Of a DNA stretch of 11,604 nt, positions 1-6,046 are shown in pieces. The notes below the pieces were generated by a model that did no database searches, was not told the origin of the DNA, and saw only the letters and a list, made by a program, of their open reading frames with translations. Origin of the DNA: an uncultured Dysgonomonas sp. (GTDB lineage: Bacteria; Bacteroidota; Bacteroidia; Bacteroidales; Dysgonomonadaceae); NCBI GenBank assembly GCA_937875275.1, contig CALNCC010000024.1, positions 1 to 11,604 of the forward strand, in the 5' to 3' direction. Position numbers and translations under genes: made by a program. Positions within the stretch are counted from its first letter, which is position 1; every line of letters begins with the position of its first letter.

Positions 1-543
1 ATATTATTCATCGAAACATCGCTGAGTAAAGGAAAGAGTGGTAAACTTACTCTTACCGGCAATCTGGGCGAAGTGATGAAGGAGTCTGCGATGCTTGCAA
101 TGGAATACATCCGCTCACACAACGACTATTTAGGCATCAGCAGCGATGTGTTTGACAATTGGAATGTGCATGTACATGTACCCGAAGGAGCGATCCCGAA
201 AGACGGACCGTCGGCAGGCATCACAATGGTTACGTCATTGGTATCGGCATTTACTCAACAAAAAGTAAAAGCTAATCTGGCTATGACGGGTGAGATCACA
301 TTGCGCGGTAAGGTGCTTCCTGTCGGAGGTATACGTGAAAAGATTCTTGCAGCCAAACGTGCCGGAATTAAAGAGATAATCTTGTGTAAAGAGAATAAAA
401 AAGATATCGAAGAGATAAAGGAATTATACCTTAAGGGACTGATATTCCACTATGTAGGAGACATCAAGGATGTGCTTGAGATCGCTTTGCTAAAGGAAAA
501 GATTAAATACCCCTTAGACTTGACAGTAAAAGAATCAAAATAA
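1..543 (+). CDS. lon: Lon ATP-dependent serine protease, C-terminal part (5' end outside window)
   Basis: Lon is a cytoplasmic homohexameric AAA+ protease that degrades misfolded and specific regulatory proteins. The reading frame is open from base 1, so the gene enters from the left; only the last 180 residues are visible and the N-terminal substrate-binding and ATPase domains lie outside. What remains is the proteolytic domain. The catalytic serine is in PKDGPSAG (codon at 211-213). The catalytic lysine lies 43 residues later in GGIREKILAAKRAG (codon at 340-342), the same Ser–Lys spacing as Ser679/Lys722 of E. coli Lon. TGEITLRGKVLPVGG between them is also characteristic. The C-terminus runs about 20 residues past the conserved core and ends in a charged tail, with a TAA stop at 541-543. 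The gene converges on rseP, with a hairpin in the gap. Identity is essentially certain; no defect is visible in this part. Confidence 0.97.
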   Translation: MLFIETSLSKGKSGKLTLTGNLGEVMKESAMLAMEYIRSHNDYLGISSDVFDNWNVHVHVPEGAIPKDGPSAGITMVTSLVSAFTQQKVKANLAMTGEITLRGKVLPVGGIREKILAAKRAGIKEIILCKENKKDIEEIKELYLKGLIFHYVGDIKDVLEIALLKEKIKYPLDLTVKESK

Positions 544-567
544 AAGACGTTATCATATAATGGCAAC

Positions 568-597
568 AGAGGCTGAACCGTAATCGATTCAGCCTCT
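568..597 (+). terminator. Hairpin between convergent lon and rseP, probable terminator
   Basis: AGAGGCTGAA (568-577) is the exact reverse complement of TTCAGCCTCT (588-597), giving a 10-bp stem with a 10-base loop, 25 bases after the lon stop. On the plus strand it is followed by ATTTGTATATAAC, only a weak U-tract. On the minus strand there is no U-run directly after it. It most likely ends lon transcription and may also act on rseP transcripts coming the other way. The stem is seen directly; its function is inferred from position. Confidence 0.7.
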
Positions 598-625
598 ATT
601 TGTATATAACAATCTCGTTTTCTTA

Positions 626-1960
626 TCAATCGAATATTGCTCTCACAATATCATTCCCGTTGGCAAAGATGAGTAGTCCGAAGAGAAGTACCATTCCCGT
701 GATTTGTGCATATTCCATAAACTTTTCACTCGGCGGTCTACGAGTTATCATCTCGTAGAGCAGGAACATGATATGCCCTCCATCCAATGCCGGAATAGGC
801 AGAATGTTCATGAACGCGAGCACCAAAGAAAGGAACGCCGTCATCGTCCAGAAGTGAAGCCAATCCCATTGAGCGGGGAACATATTACCTATCGCCCCAA
901 AACCTCCGAGATTTTTAACGCCTTCTTTATTGAATACAAAGCGCATTTGTGCCACGTAAGCTTTTAGAGTATTCACACCTAAATCGACCCCTTTGGGGAA
1001 AGATGCGAAAAATCCGTAGTCATCGTGCTTATAGTCATCTTTCGACATGCCGGAAGACACGGTGAACCCTAATACGGCAGCACTGTCAACATAAGCTCGT
1101 GTCTCGGACACTTGTCCGGCACGTACATAAGATATCGTTACCGAGTCGTTTTTGTTTGTCTGTAATTCGGCGCGCAACTGGGCGAAAGAAGATATCGGTT
1201 TCTGATTAACGGCTACGAGGCTATCCCCTTTCATCAGTCCGGCTTTATCTGCCGCAGTTTCGGCAACAACACTGTCAACCTTTGCCGGAGTCCAAAACTC
1301 ATATGGGGTATTTTTTGATGCGATAACCTCATCTCCAAAACCTTCAGGCATGGTTATCGTGCGCAATGCGCCTTCTCTTTGTACAATTACTTCCTCAGCA
1401 TCGAGATATTGCATAAGTACATTCATGTCAAGCACACTGCCTCTCAGCACCAAGTCTTTTCCATCGGCACTGACAAGAACATCTCCGTCTCTGAATCCTG
1501 CATCTTTGGCTTCCTGCGAGAAAGTCATTCCGTTCTTCACATTCTTCAACGGTAAATAGCGGTCGCCCCATGTGAACACAACCATCGACAAAATAAAGAT
1601 TGCCAATATAAAGTTGAATATTACTCCGGCAGCCATTATAATCAATCGTTGCCAAGCCGGTTTGATGCGGAACTCCCAAGGTTTGGCCGGTTGTGCCATC
1701 TGTTCCTTATCCATCGACTCGTCTATCATTCCCGCAAGCTTCACATATCCGCCCAAAGGCAACCATCCGATACCATATTCTGTATGGTTCTTCTTCGATT
1801 TGTACTTGAACAGCGAAAACCAAGGGTCGAAAAACAAATATGCTTTCTCTACTCTGACCTTAAATATACGAGCAAACAAGAAGTGCCCGAACTCGTGTAC
1901 TGCAACCAGAATAGACAAGCTGAGTATCAGTTGTAATGCTTTTATGAAAAATGTTTCCAT
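626..1960 (-). CDS. rseP: RseP-family site-2 intramembrane zinc metalloprotease
   Basis: This is an inner-membrane site-2 protease of 444 residues. E. coli RseP cleaves the anti-sigma factor RseA within the membrane and clears signal-peptide remnants. The zinc site HEFGH lies in the first membrane segment (H22, E23, H26). The third ligand is D393 in the NILPIPALDGGH motif near the C-terminus. GGYVKLAGM (70-78) is the conserved beta-hairpin after TM1, and a second membrane segment spans about 105-128 with the GVIFNF motif. Two PDZ-like regions follow, around 143-205 and 223-290, matching the two-PDZ layout of E. coli RseP. Two more hydrophobic segments sit at about 370-390 and 420-433. I chose the ATG at 1958-1960; the in-frame TTG one codon upstream is a weaker start. 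The substrate here is unknown: any anti-sigma target is not in the window. It lies downstream of queA in the same orientation. Confidence 0.95.
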   Translation of the reverse strand: METFFIKALQLILSLSILVAVHEFGHFLFARIFKVRVEKAYLFFDPWFSLFKYKSKKNHTEYGIGWLPLGGYVKLAGMIDESMDKEQMAQPAKPWEFRIKPAWQRLIIMAAGVIFNFILAIFILSMVVFTWGDRYLPLKNVKNGMTFSQEAKDAGFRDGDVLVSADGKDLVLRGSVLDMNVLMQYLDAEEVIVQREGALRTITMPEGFGDEVIASKNTPYEFWTPAKVDSVVAETAADKAGLMKGDSLVAVNQKPISSFAQLRAELQTNKNDSVTISYVRAGQVSETRAYVDSAAVLGFTVSSGMSKDDYKHDDYGFFASFPKGVDLGVNTLKAYVAQMRFVFNKEGVKNLGGFGAIGNMFPAQWDWLHFWTMTAFLSLVLAFMNILPIPALDGGHIMFLLYEMITRRPPSEKFMEYAQITGMVLLFGLLIFANGNDIVRAIFD

Positions 1961-1992
1961 CAAATATTTTGGAATTTAGTGTTAATCACTAA

Positions 1993-2028
1993 AAGGTTAC
2001 AAAGGTTACAAAGGTAACACAAGTAACG
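1993..2028. repeat. Short tandem 9-bp repeats between queA and rseP
   Basis: The unit AAGGTTACA occurs at 1993-2001 and 2002-2010, then as AAGGTAACA at 2011-2019 and a degenerate CAAGTAACG at 2020-2028. The switch from GTTAC to GTAAC also makes the array partly self-complementary (for example GTTAC at 2005-2009 and GTAAC at 2014-2018, 4 bases apart). It occupies the 120-base gap upstream of rseP. It could be replication slippage, a set of repeated protein-binding sites, or part of an rseP promoter; the sequence does not decide. Confidence 0.75.
2009..2016 (-). promoter_or_regulatory. Possible -7 promoter element for rseP
   Basis: Read on the minus strand this is TACCTTTG, a full match to the Bacteroidetes -7 consensus TAnnTTTG, about 50 bases upstream of the rseP ATG. 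It sits inside the 9-bp tandem repeat. No TTTG or TTG lies at the usual -33 distance, so the match may come simply from the repeat unit. If real, rseP can be transcribed separately from queA. Confidence 0.3.
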
Positions 2029-2080
2029 CATTTTTGAGATTCGTTTTGTTTTGTTACTTTTTTTGTTCTTATCTCCGCTA

Positions 2081-3130
2081 TCAAATGATAAGCATTGCGT
2101 CTCCGTATGTTCCGAAACGATATCCTTCTTTCACAGCCTGTTTGTACAGATCCATTATCAGATCGTAACCGCCAAATGCAGCAGTCATCATCAATAATGT
2201 CGACTGAGGCAGATGAAAATTGGTTACCATAGAATCAGCAATTCCAAAATCGTAAGGAGGAAAGACAAATTTATTGGTCCACCCCAAGTTTGGTTTCAAA
2301 TGACCATCCGTAGCCACAACAGTTTCTATGGCACGCATAGCCGAAGTACCTACCGCACACACACGATGTCCGGCATCTTTTGTTTTATTCACCAGATCGG
2401 CAGCCTCTTGAGTGATCTCTATTTGCTCCGAATCCATTTTGTGCTTGGTCAGGTCCTCCACATCTATATCGCGATAACTACCCAGTCCTGAGTGGAGAGT
2501 TATGAATGTAGAGTTAACTCCTTTTATTTCCATACGCTTCAGCAATTCGCGGCTAAAATGCAAACCTGCTGCCGGAGCAACAACCGCACCTTCGCTCCGC
2601 GCGAAAATGGTTTGATAACGTTCCTTATCCAATGGTTCTTCTGCACGTCCGAGATACTTCGGTATAGGAGTTTCGCCTAAGGCATAAAGCGCCGAACGAA
2701 ATTCTTCTTGTGGTCCTTCGTATAAAAAGCGCAATGTACGTCCTCTCGATGTTGTATTGTCTATTACTTCGGCTACCATAGAATCATCGTCGCCGAAATA
2801 CAGTTTATTTCCAATTCTTATTTTACGTGCCGGATCTACCAATACATCCCACAAGTGGAACTCTTCGTTGAGTTCGCGAAGCAAGAACACCTCAATCGTA
2901 GCACCTGTTTTTTCTTTATTACCAAACAAGCGTGCCGGAAAGACTTTCGTATCGTTGAATATGAAAATGTCTTTATCGTCGAAATAGTCCAATATATCTT
3001 TAAAAACCTTGTGCTCTATCTCGCCGGTCTTACGATTCACAACCATCAGTCGAGATTCATCTCTGTTCTTTACCGGATGAGTAGCGATCAACTTATCAGG
3101 GAGATCAAATTTAAATTGAGAAAGTTTCAT
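2081..3130 (-). CDS. queA: S-adenosylmethionine:tRNA ribosyltransferase-isomerase (QueA)
   Basis: QueA transfers and isomerises the ribose of S-adenosylmethionine onto preQ1 at the wobble position of GUN-anticodon tRNAs, giving epoxyqueuosine, the penultimate step of queuosine synthesis in the cytoplasm. The protein is 349 residues, the usual full length. It opens with the family's typical N-terminus (LSQFKFDLPDKLIATHP, residues 3-19) and carries other conserved blocks: FNDTKVFPARL, the AAGLHFS segment, TLHSGLG, VGTSAMRAIE and TNFHLPQSTLLMM near the C-terminus. No internal break is seen. The ATG at 3128-3130 gives the expected first residues. It lies 31 bases downstream of truB in the same orientation, with no promoter or terminator in the gap, so it is probably cotranscribed. 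Other queuosine genes (tgt, queG/queH) are not in the window. Confidence 0.97.
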   Translation of the reverse strand: MKLSQFKFDLPDKLIATHPVKNRDESRLMVVNRKTGEIEHKVFKDILDYFDDKDIFIFNDTKVFPARLFGNKEKTGATIEVFLLRELNEEFHLWDVLVDPARKIRIGNKLYFGDDDSMVAEVIDNTTSRGRTLRFLYEGPQEEFRSALYALGETPIPKYLGRAEEPLDKERYQTIFARSEGAVVAPAAGLHFSRELLKRMEIKGVNSTFITLHSGLGSYRDIDVEDLTKHKMDSEQIEITQEAADLVNKTKDAGHRVCAVGTSAMRAIETVVATDGHLKPNLGWTNKFVFPPYDFGIADSMVTNFHLPQSTLLMMTAAFGGYDLIMDLYKQAVKEGYRFGTYGDAMLII

Positions 3131-3161
3131 ACTTTATATTATGATTTTGTTTAATTACTTT

Positions 3162-3857
3162 TTAATTTTCAAGAATCAGTGCTTCCACAAATTCTTCGAC
3201 CAAAGCTCCGTCGATACAATCATCGAGCGTTACTTCTCCTATTCTCGTCCTCTCCAAAGCGACAAGATGTCCTCCTGAGTTTAACGCCTTGCCTATATCG
3301 CGAGCCAAAGCTCTGATATATGTGCCTTTGCTGCACACGACACGTACCTTGATGGCTGGCAAATCGCACTCTAACAATTCTATTTCGTCGATAACCAACA
3401 ATTTCGGTTTCAGATCAACTTCCTTGCCTTGTCGTGCCAATTCATATGCCCGTGTGCCATTTACTTTACATGCCGAGTAGTCGGGCGGAATCTGCTCTAT
3501 CGCACCTATAAAATCCCGCAATCGGTCTTCAACCAGCTCTTTAGTTATATGCTCTACGGGGAAAGTCGCATCAACCTCTGTCTCCAGATCGAATGACGGG
3601 GTTGTTGCTCCTAACTTCACCGTTGCTATATACTCTTTCGTCTGATATTGAAACGATTCTATGAGCTTTGTTTTCTTTCCTGTACAGAGAATCATCACGC
3701 CGGTTGCCAATGGGTCTAATGTTCCGGCATGCCCGACTTTGAGTTTTTTTATCCCCAACTTGCGGCACAATTTGTTACGCAATTTCCGTACCAAAGTGAA
3801 CGACGTCCAATGCAGGGGCTTATTGATGTACAGTATTTCTCCTTCTATAAAATCCAT
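3162..3857 (-). CDS. truB: tRNA pseudouridine-55 synthase TruB
   Basis: TruB isomerises U55 in the T-loop of almost all elongator tRNAs and also helps tRNA fold. The catalytic aspartate is D48 in GHAGTLDPLATG, the same number as in E. coli TruB. N-terminal NKPLHWTSF, the KEYIATVKLGATT strand, the DYSACKVNGTRAYELAR tRNA-binding segment and CSKGTYIRALARDIG are all present in order. At 231 residues it is much shorter than E. coli TruB (314), so the C-terminal PUA-like extension is reduced or absent; my understanding is that short forms are usual in this phylum. Its ATG overlaps the uppP stop by one base (TAATG), which points to translational coupling. Identity is certain; the lack of the C-terminal domain is inferred from length. 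Confidence 0.97.
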   Translation of the reverse strand: MDFIEGEILYINKPLHWTSFTLVRKLRNKLCRKLGIKKLKVGHAGTLDPLATGVMILCTGKKTKLIESFQYQTKEYIATVKLGATTPSFDLETEVDATFPVEHITKELVEDRLRDFIGAIEQIPPDYSACKVNGTRAYELARQGKEVDLKPKLLVIDEIELLECDLPAIKVRVVCSKGTYIRALARDIGKALNSGGHLVALERTRIGEVTLDDCIDGALVEEFVEALILEN

Positions 3858-4702
3858 TAAAGAATAGTTAATTCATACCCGGCTAATATCAATGCAAGAA
3901 TAGTTCCTCCGACCAATATACGATACCAGCCAAACAGCTTAAAGCCATATTTGGAAATGAAGCCGATGAAAAATTTAATTGCAAGCATTGCCACTACGAA
4001 TGCTACAACATTGCCGACGATAAGCACCCCGATATTGTCAAGCAACACCTGAGATCCATCCGGAGACATTATCAGTTTCAATAATTTATATCCGGTTGCC
4101 GCTGCCATTGTGGGCACTGCAAGAAAGAATGAAAATTCAGCAGCATTTTTACGGGTCAATCCACGAGTCATCCCCCCTACTATTGTCGCCATCGAGCGAG
4201 ACACCCCCGGTATCATAGCTATACACTGAAAGCAACCGATGATAAAGGCATTCTTGTTTGTCATCTCCTGGCTTTCTCGGGGTTTGTTGAACCATTTGTC
4301 GACAAAGAGCATAAACACGCCACCGATAACCAACATCACGGCTACCACTGTTACGCTTTCCAACATCTCATCGATAAGGTCGCTGAACAAGAATCCCAAT
4401 ATGGCAGCAGGAATGAATGCTACAAGCAGCTTCCAATAAAAATCGTATTTGTATAAGAGACGATTTATCCCTTGTTTCTCTTTCGGTATATCTTTGTTTA
4501 CATTAAAGAATCGCTTCCAATAGAGCACTATAACTGACAGGATGGCTCCGAACTGAATGATTATGGTAAACGCTTTTACAAACTCATCACTTTTTACTCC
4601 TAAAAGGTTTTGTGCTATGATCATGTGTCCTGTCGACGAGACAGGTAAAAATTCTGTAAGTCCTTCAACTATTGCAATAATGATTGCTTCAAAAATACTC
4701 AT
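3857..4702 (-). CDS. uppP: Undecaprenyl-diphosphatase UppP (BacA type)
   Basis: This integral membrane phosphatase converts undecaprenyl diphosphate to the monophosphate, recycling the lipid carrier for peptidoglycan and other surface glycans; overproduction classically gives bacitracin resistance. The 281-residue length fits the BacA/UppP family. Both signature regions are intact: EGLTEFLPVSSTGH at residues 13-26 (E13, E17, H26 match the essential residues of E. coli UppP) and PGVSRS at 165-170 with R169. Several hydrophobic segments alternate with short polar loops, as expected for this inverted-repeat membrane fold. The stop codon overlaps the truB start (TAATG), and the DUF3098 gene ends 33 bases upstream. 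Being next to ftsX places it in an envelope-biogenesis cluster. It is not a PAP2-type phosphatase. Confidence 0.97.
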   Translation of the reverse strand: MSIFEAIIIAIVEGLTEFLPVSSTGHMIIAQNLLGVKSDEFVKAFTIIIQFGAILSVIVLYWKRFFNVNKDIPKEKQGINRLLYKYDFYWKLLVAFIPAAILGFLFSDLIDEMLESVTVVAVMLVIGGVFMLFVDKWFNKPRESQEMTNKNAFIIGCFQCIAMIPGVSRSMATIVGGMTRGLTRKNAAEFSFFLAVPTMAAATGYKLLKLIMSPDGSQVLLDNIGVLIVGNVVAFVVAMLAIKFFIGFISKYGFKLFGWYRILVGGTILALILAGYELTIL

Positions 4703-4735
4703 TCGCTAATTTTGTATATATAAATTTATTGTTAA

Positions 4736-4972
4736 TTAATCCTCTCTCTGCTTTCTTGGATACAATATTCCTACAATCATCATCAAAAATCCGAAGAAAC
4801 AGGTTATAGGCGCTATCACAATTCGTCTTGTACTGAAAATGTCTTTTTCATATCCTCCCTCGATAGTTGATGCCGGACCTGTCATCAGAATAAACCCTAA
4901 AATGACGACTACCACTGATGCTATGCAAATGATATAGTTCATCTTTCCGAATGCAAAACTTTTTTTTTCCAT
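4736..4972 (-). CDS. Small two-helix membrane protein, DUF3098 family
   Basis: This 78-residue protein has a short polar N-terminus (MEKKSFAFGK), a hydrophobic helix at about 12-30, a polar linker 31-50 with the conserved-looking stretch EKDIFSTRR, a second helix at about 51-70, and a charged tail (PRKQRED). Pattern and position match the DUF3098 family, found in Bacteroidetes between ftsX and uppP. No enzymatic motif is visible and its function is unknown. By the positive-inside rule both termini are probably cytoplasmic, with the linker outside. It starts 19 bases after ftsX ends and lies 33 bases before uppP, so it is almost certainly in the same transcript. A link to FtsX or to lipid-carrier recycling is inferred only from position. 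Confidence 0.88.
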   Translation of the reverse strand: MEKKSFAFGKMNYIICIASVVVVILGFILMTGPASTIEGGYEKDIFSTRRIVIAPITCFFGFLMMIVGILYPRKQRED

Positions 4973-4991
4973 ACTATTATTTTTCTTATTT

Positions 4992-5870
4992 CTATGCGTG
5001 ATACAATTTGTTTGTAGCCATCCTCAGATACTTATTCACAGCCGATATAGTCGCTAATACAGACAGCAGGATCCCCGACAAAACAACCATCACATACACG
5101 CCGATCAGCTCTTCGGGCTTCACTATCTGCAACAGATCAGGATAGTCTTGTGTAAAATAATATACAATGCCTGTTATCACTACATTGGCTATGATTGCAG
5201 CAATAATGCCGAAACAGGTCATTCGCCAGACAAATGGCTTACGGATAAATCCGTTTGTTGCACCCACCAGACGCATGGTATTGATTATAAAACGCCGGGA
5301 GTATATATTTAATTGTATTGTAATCCGAATTAGCGTAAAGGATATCAGCACCAATATGACGGCAAAGACCAATAGTACCGAACTTATTTTCGACAAGTTT
5401 GAGTTTGCCTGAGTTATATCATCGGTACTGTATACCACATCTGTTACTAAATTATATTTTTTAAGACTATTGATAACGAGACCTATACTATCCGAATTAA
5501 CATATTGAGCTTTGATGAACACGTCAAAATAGCTGTTTGATGGATTGTAGCCCAACACCTCTTCGGGATCACGCCCCAAGTCCTCGATCAGTTTTTCTTT
5601 TATTTCGTCCTTGCTCACATATCTGACCGACTTCACATAAGGATTCTGCTCAAGGCTACGGCGCATTTCAGAGGCTCTTGTATCGGTCATACCATCCCCC
5701 AACTCGATAGAAACGCCCATATTCTCTTTCAGATAAGAAGTAAAGCCACGCCCTGTTAGCCCCACAAGGAATGTCATTCCGAGTAGAAACAGAACAAGAG
5801 TTATACTCATCGTAGTGATAACTCCTACTGAAAAGAAAGAAACGCTATTGAACCGTTGACGTTGAGGCAT
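4992..5870 (-). CDS. ftsX: Cell-division permease-like protein FtsX
   Basis: FtsX pairs with the ATPase FtsE at the septum; the complex transmits ATP hydrolysis across the membrane to switch on peptidoglycan hydrolases. The 292-residue protein has the standard four-helix layout: TM1 about 15-38, a large extracytoplasmic domain about 40-160, TM2 about 162-186, TM3 about 214-238 and TM4 about 254-278. The extracytoplasmic part contains the family pattern EQNPYVKSVRYVSKDEIKEKL (residues 74-94). The cytoplasmic loop has RRFIINTMRLVGATNGFIRKPF (residues 192-213), the hallmark FtsX stretch before TM3. No ftsE is adjacent, so the ATPase must be encoded elsewhere. It is the first gene of the minus-strand cluster and has its own promoter. 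The ATG at 5868-5870 is the only reasonable start. Confidence 0.95.
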   Translation of the reverse strand: MPQRQRFNSVSFFSVGVITTMSITLVLFLLGMTFLVGLTGRGFTSYLKENMGVSIELGDGMTDTRASEMRRSLEQNPYVKSVRYVSKDEIKEKLIEDLGRDPEEVLGYNPSNSYFDVFIKAQYVNSDSIGLVINSLKKYNLVTDVVYSTDDITQANSNLSKISSVLLVFAVILVLISFTLIRITIQLNIYSRRFIINTMRLVGATNGFIRKPFVWRMTCFGIIAAIIANVVITGIVYYFTQDYPDLLQIVKPEELIGVYVMVVLSGILLSVLATISAVNKYLRMATNKLYHA

Positions 5871-5904
5871 ATAGTTATTTCAGATCAACAAAAAGTTTAA
5901 CACC

Positions 5905-5921
5905 GGGGTACTTTACGCCCC
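5905..5921 (-). promoter_or_regulatory. GC-rich hairpin at the expected 5' end of the ftsX mRNA
   Basis: On the minus strand the 17 bases GGGGCGTAAAGTACCCC can fold with GUA/UAC and GGG/CCC pairing around one bulged C and an AAG loop. An outer dyad, CACC/GGTG (5927-5930 and 5901-5904), flanks it in the DNA. If transcription starts around 5924-5926, the hairpin would be at the very 5' end of the leader, about 35 bases before the ftsX ATG. It could stabilise the mRNA, modulate translation, or mark an operator. The fold is drawn by eye and the role is not known. Confidence 0.45.
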
Positions 5922-5930
5922 AATTTGGTG

Positions 5931-5962
5931 CAAAGAAACAAAATAAATAGCCGTTAGAGCAA
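5931..5962 (-). promoter_or_regulatory. Probable promoter of the ftsX–DUF3098–uppP–truB–queA cluster
   Basis: Read on the minus strand, TTG at 5962-5960 is followed after 21 bases by TTTCTTTG at 5938-5931. The second box differs at one position from the Bacteroidetes -7 consensus TAnnTTTG, and the spacing fits the usual 19-21 bases between -33 and -7. It lies about 60 bases before the ftsX ATG. The next 53 bases hold only the leader hairpin. Confidence 0.5.
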
Positions 5963-6013
5963 TTTTTTATCTTTTTTAATAGTTGCTTTCCTGTATTATA
6001 AGAATGTACTTAT

Positions 6014-6021
6014 TATATTTG
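6014..6021 (+). promoter_or_regulatory. Probable -7 promoter element for the secreted-protein gene
   Basis: TATATTTG is a full match to the Bacteroidetes -7 consensus TAnnTTTG and lies 25 bases before the ATG at 6047, which would give a leader of roughly 20 bases. A -33 box is poor: CTG at 5991-5993 has the right spacing but not the right first base. The gene is divergent from ftsX, so both promoters share one 176-base intergenic region. Confidence 0.5.
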
Positions 6022-6046
6022 TATGTAACCCCAATAAATTACTCTC

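Noticed and set aside
1961..1963. TTG as the rseP start codon
   Set aside because: An ATG follows immediately at 1958-1960 and adds no missing conserved residue; ATG is the simpler choice.
1572..1979. Plus-strand open frame of 135 codons antisense to the N-terminal half of rseP
   Set aside because: The rseP frame holds the zinc site and membrane segments; the antisense product has no recognisable features.
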